From: Pseudomonadota bacterium
GTDB lineage: Bacteria > Pseudomonadota > Gammaproteobacteria > Steroidobacterales > Steroidobacteraceae
Length of the DNA stretch: 64,000 bases
Direction: 5' to 3'
Assembly (NCBI GenBank): GCA_037200975.1
Contig: JBBCGI010000001.1
Location: 2,356,001-2,420,000 of the forward strand
Positions 8,735 through 17,547 of this stretch are shown here, piece by piece. The stretch's first letter is position 1. Every line of letters begins with the position of its first letter. A program made the translations under genes and the position numbers. The notes beneath the pieces are model-generated. The model was given only the letters and a program-made list of their open reading frames with translations. It made no database searches and had not been told where the DNA came from.

Positions 8735-10510
8735 TTACCGGCGCGCGCTCTGCGCCGCGATCCAGGCGCGCGTTTCCGTTTCCATCACCGACAAGGGCAA
8801 TGGGCCCGTGCCGAGGATCTGGTCGTGGAACGCGCGGATGTCGAAGCGATCGCCCAGCGCCTTCTCGGCCTCGGCGCGCAGCGCCTGGATCTTGAGCTGA
8901 CCCAGCTTGTACGCCAGCGCCTGACCGGGCCATGAAATGTACCGGTCGACCTCGTTGGTGATGTCCAGCTCGTTCTTGCCGGTGTTCTGCTTGAAGTAGT
9001 AGATAGCCTGGTCGCGCGTCCAGTGCAGCTCATGCATGCCGGTGTCGACCACCAGGCGCACCGCGCGCCACATGTCGTAGTTCAACTGGCCGAACTTCGA
9101 AAAGTCGTCCTGGTACAGCCCGAGCTCGTAGCCGAGCTTCTCGGCGTACAGCGCCCAACCCTCGACGTACGCGTTGTACTGCGCGTTGCGGCGGAAATCC
9201 GGCAAACCCGTGAGCTCGTACTGCAGGGCGATCTGCAGATGATGCCCCGGTACGGATTCGTGCGCCGTGAGCGCCTCGACTTCCCACGTCGGCCGCGTCT
9301 CCGGCTTGTACAGGTTCACGTAGAAATTGCCCTGGCGGGAGCCGTCCAGTGACGGCGGCTGGTAGTAGGCCGTCGTGCTGCTGGGTGCGCTCGCCGCGGG
9401 AATGGGGCGGATGCCGAAGCTGCTTTTCGGCAGCTTGCCGAACAGCTTCGGCAGTTGCGGCTCGATGTCGCGCGCCGTCTTCGTGTACGCGGCCAGCAAC
9501 TCATCCGACGTCTTGAAGTAGAAGCGCGGATCGTTGCGGATGAACCCCAGGAACTGGTCGAGCGTGCCGAGGAAGTTGATGCCCTCGAGCGTCTTCTCCA
9601 TCTCGGCGCGGATGCGCTTCACTTCCTCGAGCCCGAGGTTGTGAATGGCCACCGCATTCATGTTGTCGATGGTGGTGTAGTAACGAATACGGTTGCGGTA
9701 GTACTCGCTGCCGGCCGGCGTCGCCCACACACCCACGTGATCGGCGTCGCGCGCGGCGGGTAGATAGGTGCCGCGCAGGTACGCGTCGAGGCGCTGGAAC
9801 GCCGGGATCGCCACGGTCTGCACGGCGGCCTTGCCGGCGGCTTCGAGGCGTGCCTTGTTGGCGGCGTCGATGCTGGCGGGAATCTTCTTGAACGGCGCGT
9901 AGAACGGGCTCGCATCCGGTTCGACCAGCTGCGCCTGCACCTGTGCCAGAACCTTCTCGACGATGACCTTGGGCTGCGTGCGGCCTTCCGTCACGCCCTG
10001 GCCCAGCAACACGATCCACTGGTCGATGTAGATGCCGGATGCATTGAGGCGCGCAATCCAGTTGTCGTAGTCCTTGACCGTGGCGAACGGCGCGACCTCG
10101 GTGAGCTCGGCCAGCAATTGCGGTCCGGCGATGCTGCGGAATTCATACGCCTCGGGCTTGAACACCGACACGTCGATGCGGCCCTTGATCTCGCGATAAA
10201 ACAGGTCGTAGTTGAGCTGCTCGGCCTTGTCGAGCTTTTCCTTGTTGATCTTGGTCAGTGCCTGCAGGCGCGGGAAGTTGCGCTTGTTGCGCTTGTCGAT
10301 CCCTTCGAGGGACATGTCGGGCAATTTGTCGTCGTAGCGGTGGTCGCCGAGCTGGGTGGCAGTGATCGGATCGTCCGCCATGTCCTCCTGCCAGACCTGG
10401 TCGTAGATCTTCTGCAGCGGCGAAGGCTTCGGGGCTTTCGCGGCAAACGCGGTGCTGACGGCGAGCAACCCCACGAGGGGGACCAACAAGGCAACTTTAG
10501 TACGGCGCAT
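8735..10510 (-). CDS. Exported DUF885 family metallopeptidase-like protein
   Basis: 591 residues from the ATG at 10510; the upstream in-frame extension is not protein-like. A signal peptide (MRRTKVALLVPLVGLLAVST...) precedes DUF885 sequence. Diagnostic blocks are HESVPGHHLQ (an HExxxGHH zinc-type motif) and NAYVEGWALYAEKLG about 30 residues later, the pairing that marks this gluzincin-like family. Members are presumed peptidases in the periplasm or outer-membrane lipoproteins; substrates are not established. Here no lipobox is seen, so a soluble periplasmic form is likely. It is monocistronic, 13 bases downstream of the CheD-like gene on the same strand, so the two may share a promoter. Words of the CTATCTAC type occur at 8999 and 9760. 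Confidence 0.88.
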   Translation of the reverse strand: MRRTKVALLVPLVGLLAVSTAFAAKAPKPSPLQKIYDQVWQEDMADDPITATQLGDHRYDDKLPDMSLEGIDKRNKRNFPRLQALTKINKEKLDKAEQLNYDLFYREIKGRIDVSVFKPEAYEFRSIAGPQLLAELTEVAPFATVKDYDNWIARLNASGIYIDQWIVLLGQGVTEGRTQPKVIVEKVLAQVQAQLVEPDASPFYAPFKKIPASIDAANKARLEAAGKAAVQTVAIPAFQRLDAYLRGTYLPAARDADHVGVWATPAGSEYYRNRIRYYTTIDNMNAVAIHNLGLEEVKRIRAEMEKTLEGINFLGTLDQFLGFIRNDPRFYFKTSDELLAAYTKTARDIEPQLPKLFGKLPKSSFGIRPIPAASAPSSTTAYYQPPSLDGSRQGNFYVNLYKPETRPTWEVEALTAHESVPGHHLQIALQYELTGLPDFRRNAQYNAYVEGWALYAEKLGYELGLYQDDFSKFGQLNYDMWRAVRLVVDTGMHELHWTRDQAIYYFKQNTGKNELDITNEVDRYISWPGQALAYKLGQLKIQALRAEAEKALGDRFDIRAFHDQILGTGPLPLSVMETETRAWIAAQSARR

Positions 10511-10523
10511 AGTGCGCCGATTC

Positions 10524-11012
10524 TCAGCTACCCAAGCGTTGAGCGGCAAGAGGTTCTGCGCGCACGTGTCCCATGGCGGGCCGGAAACGCAGAAGCTGAA
10601 CGTGGTCGACATGGGTATCGCTTGAAACCAGCTTCACATTCGTGTCGTTCAGGAACGCGGTCAGGAATGCGATGACGCCGTCGAATCTTTCGCGCCCGCC
10701 GGGTGTGTCCTGCACCTGGCCGACCACTTTGGCCTGCCAGTGCTGCGCGCGCGGTTCTACTTTGCGCAGCTCCGAGAAGCAGCGATCGAGCAGCAGCAGA
10801 TCGGTCGAGAGGGTGGTGTCGGTCAGCTCGGGATCCTGCACACGGCCCGGCGGGCCGACGCGCAAATGCACCAGCGCACCCGATTCGAGCACCGCGTCGT
10901 ACAGGCATAACGCGAACGTGGAATCGAGCCGGGCGACCAGCACGACGTCTCTTGTCACAACGTCGAAATGATCGGGCTCGACGGTGATTTCCGGAACGGG
11001 AGCTTCTGACAC
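10524..11012 (-). CDS. CheD-like protein with the catalytic Cys replaced
   Basis: 162 residues. The stretch ARLDSTFALCLYDAVLESGA, followed by LVHL, aligns with the CheD core GLGSCVGLVMYD...GGLAHIML: the distance from the catalytic position to the His is the same (17 residues), and a later WQAKVVGQV matches the CheD LKAKIAGGA strand. CheD is a chemoreceptor glutamine deamidase that uses Cys, His and Thr. Here the Cys position is Thr while the His is kept, so deamidase activity is unlikely. No chemotaxis gene is nearby. It may be a binding or regulatory relic. The family assignment rests on my reading of one conserved block and should be treated as moderate. Confidence 0.6.
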   Translation of the reverse strand: MSEAPVPEITVEPDHFDVVTRDVVLVARLDSTFALCLYDAVLESGALVHLRVGPPGRVQDPELTDTTLSTDLLLLDRCFSELRKVEPRAQHWQAKVVGQVQDTPGGRERFDGVIAFLTAFLNDTNVKLVSSDTHVDHVQLLRFRPAMGHVRAEPLAAQRLGS

Positions 11013-11234
11013 GGCGACCTGATACTAGAGGCTGTTTATGCCCAGCGCGCGCCCGCTTCTAGTGGCTGGCATCTCGCTGGCTTCCCCGGTGCGCGGATCA
11101 TCGCAGAGTCGGCGCGCCATTCCCATGTCGCAGCGCGGCTACGTACGTATTTGGAGTCATTGGAGTTCGCGCCGGATTGGGGGCCCGGCGTATGATCTTC
11201 CGCGTTCGACCGATCGCGCTTTGAGGGGAAAAAC

Positions 11235-12224
11235 ATGTTTGAGTTCGGCAGTACCACCGCCGTCATCCTGGTCGTCATCTTCATCGTCACACTGGCGATC
11301 AAGACCCTGATCATCGTGCCCCAGGGTTTCGAATACACGCGCGAGCGGCTCGGCAAATTCTCCGAAAGCATGCCCCCGGGTCCCCACTGGCTGATCCCGT
11401 TTCTCGACAACGTGGGGCAGAAAATCAACATGATGGAGCAGGTGCTCGACGTTCCGCGCCAGGAAGTTATCACCAAGGACAACGCCATGGTGGCCATCGA
11501 CGCGGTGGTGTTCTACCAGGTGCTCGATGCACCAAAAGCGGCTTACGAAGTGGCGAATCTGCGCCTCGCGATGGTGAATCTCACCATGACCAACATTCGC
11601 ACCGTGGTCGGCTCCATGGATCTCGACGAAACGCTGTCCAAGCGCGACGAAATCAATCATCGCCTGCTCAAGGTGGTCGATGACGCCACCACGCCCTGGG
11701 GCGTGAAGTGCACGCGCATCGAGATCAAGGACATCACGCCGCCGGCCAACCTCATCGAGGCGATGGGACGGCAGATGAAGGCCGAGCGCGAAAAACGCGC
11801 CAACATCCTCGACGCCGAAGGTTTCCGCCAGGCGGCGATCCTCAAGGCAGAAGGCGAGAAGCAGGCCGTGGTGCTGGCCGCGGAAGGCAACAAGGAAGCC
11901 GCATTTCGCGAGGCCGAAGCGCGCGAGCGCCTGGCACAGGCGGAGGCGCGTGCTACACAAATGGTGTCTCAAGCCATTGCGGCAGGCGATGTGCAGGCCA
12001 TCAACTACTTCGTGGCGCAGAAATACGTCGAGGCGCTGAAAGAGTTCGCGAATTCGCCGAACCAGAAGGTGTTCATGATGCCGATGGAATCTTCCGGCTT
12101 GTTAGGCGCGCTCGGCGGCATCGTCGAGCTCGCGAAAGACGCCATGCAGCGTCAGCCCAGCAACCTGCCGCCCGGCACGCCGGGCGCCGCGCGCCAGCCG
12201 CCGCCGCGCGTTTCGCAGACCTGA
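11235..12224 (+). CDS. qmcA: SPFH/Band 7 membrane protein, QmcA type
   Basis: 329 residues: one N-terminal membrane segment (residues 7-25), then an SPFH domain (about 25-190; [25 protein letters not shown]) and a long helical flotillin-like tail with Ala/Glu repeats ([20 protein letters not shown]). This is the QmcA/stomatin-like architecture of inner-membrane oligomeric scaffolds that associate with FtsH-type proteolysis and membrane microdomains. The start ATG follows TTGAGGGGAAAAAC, a strong ribosome site. The NfeD-like gene starts ten bases after its stop, reproducing the common qmcA-nfeD pair, in which the small membrane partner stabilises the SPFH oligomer. Confidence 0.93.
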   Translation: MFEFGSTTAVILVVIFIVTLAIKTLIIVPQGFEYTRERLGKFSESMPPGPHWLIPFLDNVGQKINMMEQVLDVPRQEVITKDNAMVAIDAVVFYQVLDAPKAAYEVANLRLAMVNLTMTNIRTVVGSMDLDETLSKRDEINHRLLKVVDDATTPWGVKCTRIEIKDITPPANLIEAMGRQMKAEREKRANILDAEGFRQAAILKAEGEKQAVVLAAEGNKEAAFREAEARERLAQAEARATQMVSQAIAAGDVQAINYFVAQKYVEALKEFANSPNQKVFMMPMESSGLLGALGGIVELAKDAMQRQPSNLPPGTPGAARQPPPRVSQT

Positions 12225-12234
12225 GATAGCCCGC

Positions 12235-12678
12235 ATGCTCAACTCCCTCATGTATCTGCAGTGGTGGCACTGGATAGTGCTCGCGCTGTTTCTGGCGGCG
12301 GCCGAGGCGTTCCTCCCCGGGGCGGTTGCCATCTGGTTCGGTGCCTCTGCCGCGGTCATCGGCCTGCTGCTCATCGTCATCCCCATTCCGTGGCAGTACC
12401 AGCTCATCGGCTTCGCCGTGCTCGGCGTCGTGGCGATGCTGCTGTATCGCGGCTGGCGCGACAAACATCCGGATGTCGACGAACAGCCGAACCTCAACCT
12501 GCGCGGGCATCAGTACGTTGGCACCGAGCTCGTGCTCGTCGAACCCATCGAGCAGGGCTCGGGCAAGGCCAGGGTCGGTGACGGCGTCTGGAAAGTTGCC
12601 GGCCCCGAGCTGCCGGCAGGCGCGCGTGTACGCGTCACCGGGGTGAATGGCACCATCCTGACGGTGATCGCGATTTGA
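12235..12678 (+). CDS. NfeD-like membrane protein, partner of QmcA
   Basis: 147 residues. Three closely packed membrane segments (about residues 8-75) precede a charged linker and a C-terminal OB-fold-like domain (residues 90-147; RGHQYVGTELVLVEPI...GARVRVTGVNGTILTVIAI). This is the short NfeD form lacking the ClpP-class protease domain, as in E. coli YbbK-YbbJ/QmcA pairs. It likely forms a membrane complex with the SPFH protein encoded just upstream, affecting membrane organisation or quality control. The ten-base spacing implies one operon. Substrates of the complex are not known. Confidence 0.9.
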   Translation: MLNSLMYLQWWHWIVLALFLAAAEAFLPGAVAIWFGASAAVIGLLLIVIPIPWQYQLIGFAVLGVVAMLLYRGWRDKHPDVDEQPNLNLRGHQYVGTELVLVEPIEQGSGKARVGDGVWKVAGPELPAGARVRVTGVNGTILTVIAI

Positions 12679-12730
12679 ATCAGGGACGATTCGCTAGTTA
12701 GACGGCGCACCTGCGCCGCCGGAGGTAACC

Positions 12731-13159
12731 ATGCTTTCCGTGCAGCAGTTGCTGGATCAGAAGCCCAGGGGCATCTTCTCGGTGATGCCCTCGGATCCCG
12801 TGCTCACCGCCATCAAGAAGATGGCCGAACACCACGTCGGCGCGTTGCTGGTGATGTCGGGCGACCGGCTCGCGGGCATCATTTCCGAGCGCGACTACGC
12901 GCGCAAGGTCGTGTTGCTGGGCCGCTCGTCCGAAGAGACGCGCGTCGAGGCGATCATGACTGCGAAAGTCGTCACGGTGACGCCACGCCAGGACGCACAC
13001 GACTGCATGCGGCTCATGACCGACATGCGCATCCGGCATCTGCCCGTGATGAATGGCGATCGCGTCGTCGGCGTGTTGTCGATCGGCGACCTGGTGCGCG
13101 CGGTGATCGAGGAGCAGGAGCGCACGATCGCCGATCTCGAGACCTATATCCGCAGCTAG
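12731..13159 (+). CDS. Tandem CBS-domain protein
   Basis: 142 residues made of two CBS motifs (roughly 8-62 and 72-130) with no attached enzyme or membrane domain. Typical CBS text includes MAEHHVGALLVMSGDRLAGI, followed by SERDYAR, and the second-copy MRIRHLPVMNGDRVVGVLSI. Such stand-alone pairs bind adenosine nucleotides (AMP, ATP, SAM or NADH) and signal energy state to partner proteins, generally in the cytoplasm. An excellent ribosome site (GGAGGTAACC) precedes the ATG. It lies 52 bases after nfeD and before the repeat at 13165-13254. The partner protein is unknown; the Trk genes are convergent neighbours, but there is no evidence of a link. Confidence 0.92.
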   Translation: MLSVQQLLDQKPRGIFSVMPSDPVLTAIKKMAEHHVGALLVMSGDRLAGIISERDYARKVVLLGRSSEETRVEAIMTAKVVTVTPRQDAHDCMRLMTDMRIRHLPVMNGDRVVGVLSIGDLVRAVIEEQERTIADLETYIRS

Positions 13160-13164
13160 TGGTG

Positions 13165-13254
13165 GTGGTGCCGGGGTGCAATTCTCGTAATTGAGTCGCC
13201 GGTTGCTCAAGTACAAGCGGTCACTCAATTACGAGAATTGCACCCCGGCACCAC
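13165..13254. repeat. Long inverted repeat (GTGGTGCCGGGGTGCAATTC family, copy 1)
   Basis: Perfect 32-base arms at 13165-13196 and 13223-13254 around a 26-base loop that contains GTACAAG. Arms are almost identical to the copy at 33608-33699. It begins six bases after the CBS-protein stop and ends 20 bases before the TrkH stop, between two convergent genes, where it could serve as a bidirectional terminator. Both strands can be translated through it to give a peptide ending LNYENCTPAP, a consequence of the palindrome. Confidence 0.92.
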
Positions 13255-13274
13255 TTCTCCCCGCCACCGCTTTC

Positions 13275-14723
13275 CTACTTGCGCCAGAAGCTCGGCGTGA
13301 ACAGCACCAACACGCTGAAGATTTCAAGACGGCCGATCAGCATGGCGAGCGTACAGATCCAGGTCTGCGAATCGCTGAGGCTCGCGAAGTTGGTCGACGG
13401 GCCGACCTGGCCCAGTCCGGGACCTACGTTGTTGACCGAACCTACCGCCGCCGAGAACGACGACACGAGATCGAGACCGGTCGCCAGCAGCGCGAACGTC
13501 AGCACGAGGATCGTGCCGAAGTAGAGAAAAATGAACGCCAGCACGGAGTGCACCACGCGCTCGGGGATGGAAGCCCCACCGATGCGGATCGGAATCACCG
13601 CGCTCGGATGCACCAGTAGTTTGAGCTCGCGCCGCGCCTGCCGCACCAGCAGCAACGTGCGGAACATCTTGATGCCGCCACCGGTCGAGCCCGTGCTGCA
13701 GGTGATGCAGCTCAGGAACAGCAGCCATACCGGCAGAAACGCCGGCCACTTCTCATAGTCTTCCGTCACGAACCCGGTGGTCGTCGCGATGGATACCACG
13801 TTGAAGATCGAGTGCCGAAAGCCTTCGATTTCGCTGGGATACGTGCCGTTGGCCCACAGCAAGGTGGATACCAGCACCACCGAACCGCCCAGCACCACCA
13901 GCACCGCCTTGCCCTCGGAATCCGTCTTGTACGGCTGCAGCGAGATGTTCCGGAAGGCCAGAAAGTGGCGCGAAAAATTCAACGCCGCCACCACCATGAT
14001 GACGATCAGCACGATCTCGATCGGAAACGAATCGAAGTAGCCCACGCTCACGTCATGCGTGGAAAACCCGCCGAGTCCGATCGCCGAGAAACAATGGCAG
14101 ATCGCATCGAACCAGGTCATGCCCGCGACCCGCAACGCGACGATCCCCGCGGCGGTCAGCACCAGGTACGTGAACCACAACGCCTTGGCGGTCTCCGTGA
14201 TGCGCGGCGTGAGCTTCTCGTCCTTCACCGGGCCCGGCGTTTCCGCCTTGTACAACTGCATGCCGCCGACGCCTAACAAAGGCAACACCGCCACCACCAG
14301 CACGATGATGCCGATACCGCCGATCCAGTGCAGCAGGTGGCGCCACAGGTTGATCGACTGCGGCAGATCGTCGAGGTGGCTCAGGATGGTCGAGCCGGTG
14401 GTCGTGAGGCCCGACATCGCCTCGAAGTACGCGTCGGTGAAGGTCAGATTCGGCAGCGCCATCATCAAGGGGATCGTGGCCGAGCCCGACATCAGCACCC
14501 ACGACAGCGTGACCAGCAGGAAGCCGTCGCGCGGCTTCAACTCGCGGCGAAAGCGCCGCGTCGCCGCCGCCAGCGCGAGGCCGATGAACGCGTTGATCAG
14601 CCCGGCCGCGACGAAGTCCATCACCGCGCCATCCTGCACGCCGAGCGACCAGGCGATGGGCAATAGATAGAGCAGGCCGAAAAAGGCCATCATGAGCCCG
14701 AGCAGGTGCGCGACAGCTAACAA
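13275..14723 (-). CDS. trkH: Trk potassium uptake system membrane protein TrkH
   Basis: 482 residues with about ten membrane segments and the four P-loop repeats of the Trk/Ktr/HKT superfamily; SGLTTTGSTI and ATTTGFVTEDYEKWP, and STGGGIKMFRTLLLVRQ, are the recognisable pore-loop regions. It forms the K+ channel-like subunit in the inner membrane, gated by TrkA. A TTG at 14723 is the best start: it gives LLAVAHLLGLMMAFF as the first membrane segment. It lies 19 bases downstream of trkA on the same strand, so the pair is an operon, whereas in E. coli the two are unlinked. Confidence 0.95.
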   Translation of the reverse strand: MLAVAHLLGLMMAFFGLLYLLPIAWSLGVQDGAVMDFVAAGLINAFIGLALAAATRRFRRELKPRDGFLLVTLSWVLMSGSATIPLMMALPNLTFTDAYFEAMSGLTTTGSTILSHLDDLPQSINLWRHLLHWIGGIGIIVLVVAVLPLLGVGGMQLYKAETPGPVKDEKLTPRITETAKALWFTYLVLTAAGIVALRVAGMTWFDAICHCFSAIGLGGFSTHDVSVGYFDSFPIEIVLIVIMVVAALNFSRHFLAFRNISLQPYKTDSEGKAVLVVLGGSVVLVSTLLWANGTYPSEIEGFRHSIFNVVSIATTTGFVTEDYEKWPAFLPVWLLFLSCITCSTGSTGGGIKMFRTLLLVRQARRELKLLVHPSAVIPIRIGGASIPERVVHSVLAFIFLYFGTILVLTFALLATGLDLVSSFSAAVGSVNNVGPGLGQVGPSTNFASLSDSQTWICTLAMLIGRLEIFSVLVLFTPSFWRK

Positions 14724-14742
14724 GCTTGCGCTCCGGGTCGCT

Positions 14743-16116
14743 TCAACGGCCGCCCGGGCCCGAGAACAGGCGCTCCACCTGCTCGACGTGGCGCCGGTCC
14801 GAGAGGAACACGATCACGTGATCGTCGTTCTGGATCATCGTGTCGTGGTGCGCGATCAGCACCGTGTCGCCGCGCACGACGGCGCCGATGGCCGAACCAT
14901 CCGGCAGCGGGATGTCCCCCACCAGACGGCCGACCACGCGCGAAGTCTTGTCCGTGCCATGCACCACGGCTTCCAGCGCTTCGGCCGCGCCGCGCCGCAA
15001 CGAGTGCACGCGCACCACGTCGCCGCGCCGCACGTGCGCCAGCAGCGAACCGATGGTTATGGTCTGCGGCGAAATCGCGATGTCGATGCTGCCGCTTTCC
15101 ATGAGCTCGGCGTACGACGGTTTGTTGATCAGCGCCATCACCTTCTTCGCCCCCAGCCTCTTGGCCAGCATGGCGGAAAGGATGTTGGCCTCCTCGGAAT
15201 TCGTCAGCGAGGCGAACACGTCGCAGCTGTCGATGTTCTCCTCGATCAGCAGCTCTTCGTCCGCGGCGTCGCCGTTCAGCACGATGGTGTTGAGCAGCAG
15301 CTCAGAAACGCGCCGCGCGCGCTTCGGATCGCGCTCGATGAGCTTGACCTGGTTCGTCTCCTCGAGGCTGCGCGCCAGTGACAGGCCGATGTTGCCGCCG
15401 CCTGCGATGACCACGCGCCGCGCCGGCGCCTCTTCCTTGCGGATCTCGCTCATGAACTTGCGGATGTCGTCGCGCGCGGCGATGAAGAACACTTCATCAT
15501 TCTCTTCGATGACGCTTTCACCCGTTGCGATCATGCTGCGCCCGGCGCGGTAGATAGCCACCACGCGCGCCTCGGTGTTCGGATGATGCTCCTTGAGCTT
15601 GCTGAGCTTCTGCCCGACCAGCAATCCGCCCTTGCGGGCGCGTATGCCCACCAGTCGCACGCGGCCGTCGGCGAAATCCAGCACCTGCAACGCGCCCGGG
15701 TACTTGATGAGCTGCGCCACGTATTCGGTGACCAGCTGCTCGGGGCTGATCCACACGTCCACCGACAGTGCCTCGTCGGCAAACAACTTCGGATGTTTCG
15801 TGTATTCGGACGAGCGGATGCGCGCGATCTTGGTACGCGTGCGATACAGCGTGTACGCGACTTCGCAGGCCATCATATTGACCTCGTCGCTCGAGGTCAG
15901 CGCGACGATGATGTCGGCCGATGCGCAACCGGCGGCTTCGAGCACCGAAGGGTAGGCGGCGTTGCCGGCGACCGTGCGGATGTCGAGGCGATCCTGCAGG
16001 TCGCGCAACACCTCTTCGTTGGTGTCGACGACCGTGACCTCGTTCGATTCTTCCCGCGACAGGTGGTATGCCGCAGTGCGCCCGACCTGGCCGGCGCCGA
16101 GTATCACGATCTTCAT
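14743..16116 (-). CDS. trkA: Trk system potassium uptake protein TrkA
   Basis: 457 residues, the full two-module form. Each half has an RCK-N Rossmann domain followed by an RCK-C domain: the first nucleotide motif is GAGQVG at 7-12 and the second GGGNIG at about residue 238. Both bind NAD(H)/ATP and gate TrkH. It is cytoplasmic and peripheral to the membrane. The first gene of a trkA-trkH pair. Upstream of its start, 16132-16160 carries a single arm related to the repeat family at 16634, so its promoter region has been touched by one of these elements. Confidence 0.96.
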   Translation of the reverse strand: MKIVILGAGQVGRTAAYHLSREESNEVTVVDTNEEVLRDLQDRLDIRTVAGNAAYPSVLEAAGCASADIIVALTSSDEVNMMACEVAYTLYRTRTKIARIRSSEYTKHPKLFADEALSVDVWISPEQLVTEYVAQLIKYPGALQVLDFADGRVRLVGIRARKGGLLVGQKLSKLKEHHPNTEARVVAIYRAGRSMIATGESVIEENDEVFFIAARDDIRKFMSEIRKEEAPARRVVIAGGGNIGLSLARSLEETNQVKLIERDPKRARRVSELLLNTIVLNGDAADEELLIEENIDSCDVFASLTNSEEANILSAMLAKRLGAKKVMALINKPSYAELMESGSIDIAISPQTITIGSLLAHVRRGDVVRVHSLRRGAAEALEAVVHGTDKTSRVVGRLVGDIPLPDGSAIGAVVRGDTVLIAHHDTMIQNDDHVIVFLSDRRHVEQVERLFSGPGGR

Positions 16117-16131
16117 GGGGCCGGTATTGTA

Positions 16132-16160
16132 TTGGTGCCGGGTGGGAAATATGGGAATTA
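16132..16160 (+). repeat. Solitary half of an inverted-repeat element
   Basis: The sequence TTGGTGCCGGGTGGGAAATA, continuing TGGGAATTA, lines up base for base with one arm of the 16634-16662 element (differences at about six of 29 positions), but no complementary arm follows within the next 100 bases. It lies between the trkA start and the next gene. It is either a decayed copy or a half element. Confidence 0.6.
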
Positions 16161-16241
16161 GTAGACGTTCGCCCCGGCGGGCAGCTTCCCTCCGAAACTA
16201 TCCCCGCATGGCACGGTCGCATCCTTTACAGGAGGCGCGTC

Positions 16242-16628
16242 ATGAAACACGGCCTGGGAATGGGATTCGCCCTGCTGCTCTGCGCGGTCGCGCAGGCTGC
16301 TGATCCTCCAAAACCGCCAGTCGTACTGCCGGCTGCCAAGCCGCTCGCTCTCAAGATTGGCGACATCCGCAAGTACATGACCCCGCAAGAATATCTCGCG
16401 GCGATCAACGCTCCCGATGCGGACAAGACCGAAGTCGTCGTGGAAGGCGCGCGCGTGACGCCGAAGCTGAAGTCGGAGCTGCCCGTGCCCGGGGGTTTGG
16501 GCTCGCTCTGGTACGCGGCCCGAAATCCGCTGCGGAGCTGGAGAATCTTCCTGCCCGACCTGAATGCGCCGCCGGCTGAGCCGCTTTACGACGTTGTGCC
16601 GCCGCCTATCTTTCGCTGGGGGCCGTAG
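16242..16628 (+). CDS. Small exported Pro-rich protein of unknown function
   Basis: 128 residues from the ATG at 16242, preceded by AGGAGGCGCGTC, one of the best ribosome sites in the window. A signal peptide (MKHGLGMGFALLLCAVAQAA) is followed by a Pro-rich stretch and a mature domain with no motif I recognise (LKIGDIRKYMTPQEYLAAIN; later VVVEGARVTPKLKSELPVPG). The ending PLYDVVPPPIFRWGP is unusual. The 186-residue reading that begins upstream crosses the trkA promoter region and is not credible. Alone between trkA and the repeat at 16634. Confidence 0.75.
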   Translation: MKHGLGMGFALLLCAVAQAADPPKPPVVLPAAKPLALKIGDIRKYMTPQEYLAAINAPDADKTEVVVEGARVTPKLKSELPVPGGLGSLWYAARNPLRSWRIFLPDLNAPPAEPLYDVVPPPIFRWGP

Positions 16629-16633
16629 GAAGA

Positions 16634-16730
16634 GTTGGTGTCAGGTGGGAGTTACGGGAACTGGCGCGCGAGGCGTCTGCAATGGGCACGCCGACGAAGC
16701 TAGTTCCCGTAACTCCCACCTGACACCAAC
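16634..16730. repeat. Long inverted repeat (TTGGTGTCAGGTGGGA family)
   Basis: Perfect 29-base arms at 16634-16662 and 16702-16730, loop of 39 bases with a further GGCG/CGCC pairing inside. It fills the gap between two convergent genes: five bases after the stop at 16628 and one base before the pyrF stop codon at 16732. Shares its first 16 arm bases with the outer arm at 8133. Confidence 0.92.
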
Positions 16731-16731
16731 C

Positions 16732-17547
16732 CTACCGCTGCGCGTTGATGGAATCCCGCAGATCGGTCGCCGCCTTGCGCGCGGCCTCGGCGAAGTTCGC
16801 GCCGGAACTCGCGTAAAGAATTGCACGTGACGAGCTGATCACGAGACCAGTGCCGGCTGCGGTCTTGCCCGCCGCCATCACCTTCGCCACATCGCCGCCC
16901 TGCGCGCCGACACCCGGCACCAGGAACGGCAGGTCACCGACGCGCTTGCGGATGTCGGCCAGCTCTTCCGGGTAAGTCGCCCCGACCACCAGCATGCAAT
17001 TGCCCGCGGAATTCCAGTCCTTCGCGACCGTCTCGGCCACGTGCTGGAACAGCTTCTTGTCCGGGCCGACAGTCAGGTCCTGAAAATCCTTCGCGCCCGG
17101 ATTGCTGGTGCGGCACAGGATGATCACGCCCTTGTCCTCGTGCTTGAGGAACGGCTCCACCGAATCGCGGCCGAGATACGGGTTCACCGTTACTGCATCC
17201 GCGCCGTACCGTTCGAATGCTTCCTGCGCGTATTGCTCGGCCGTGCTGCCGATATCACCGCGTTTGCTGTCGAGGATGACGATCGCATTCGGGCAGGTCG
17301 ACTTGATGTAGTCGATGGTGTGCTCGAGCTGGTTCTCCGCCGAATGCGCCGCGTAGTGCGCGAATTGCGGCTTGTACGCGCACACGAGATCCCGCGTGGC
17401 GTCGATGATCGCCTTGTTGAATTGGTAGATGCTGCCTGGCGCATCGCGAAACTCATCCGGAAACTTGCGCGGCTCGGGATCGAGCCCGATACACACCAGC
17501 GAATTGGCGGCCTGCCACGAGGCGCGCAGTTTTTCCGCGAAGGTCAT
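16732..17547 (-). CDS. pyrF: Orotidine 5'-phosphate decarboxylase
   Basis: 271 residues. The catalytic block is LDSKRGDIGST (Asp93, Lys95, Asp99), and CIGLDPEPRKFP near the N-terminus marks the longer class of OMP decarboxylases (the Myxococcus/mycobacterial PyrF type) rather than the short E. coli type. It makes UMP, the last step of pyrimidine synthesis, in the cytoplasm. The ATG overlaps the uvrD stop by four bases (ATGA), so it is translationally coupled to the helicase. Its stop codon is separated from the repeat at 16634-16730 by one base. Confidence 0.96.
   Translation of the reverse strand: MTFAEKLRASWQAANSLVCIGLDPEPRKFPDEFRDAPGSIYQFNKAIIDATRDLVCAYKPQFAHYAAHSAENQLEHTIDYIKSTCPNAIVILDSKRGDIGSTAEQYAQEAFERYGADAVTVNPYLGRDSVEPFLKHEDKGVIILCRTSNPGAKDFQDLTVGPDKKLFQHVAETVAKDWNSAGNCMLVVGATYPEELADIRKRVGDLPFLVPGVGAQGGDVAKVMAAGKTAAGTGLVISSSRAILYASSGANFAEAARKAATDLRDSINAQR

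Noticed and set aside
8712-8900. A 62-codon plus-strand ORF starting at the end of the 8407 gene
   Set aside because: Most of it is antisense to the DUF885 gene, which has clear family motifs; only the first eight codons are outside it.
13191-13619. A long plus-strand ORF reading out of the repeat across trkH, and its twin at 33635-34039 across gloB
   Set aside because: Both are shadows of well-supported minus-strand genes; the shared start peptide comes from the palindromic repeat.
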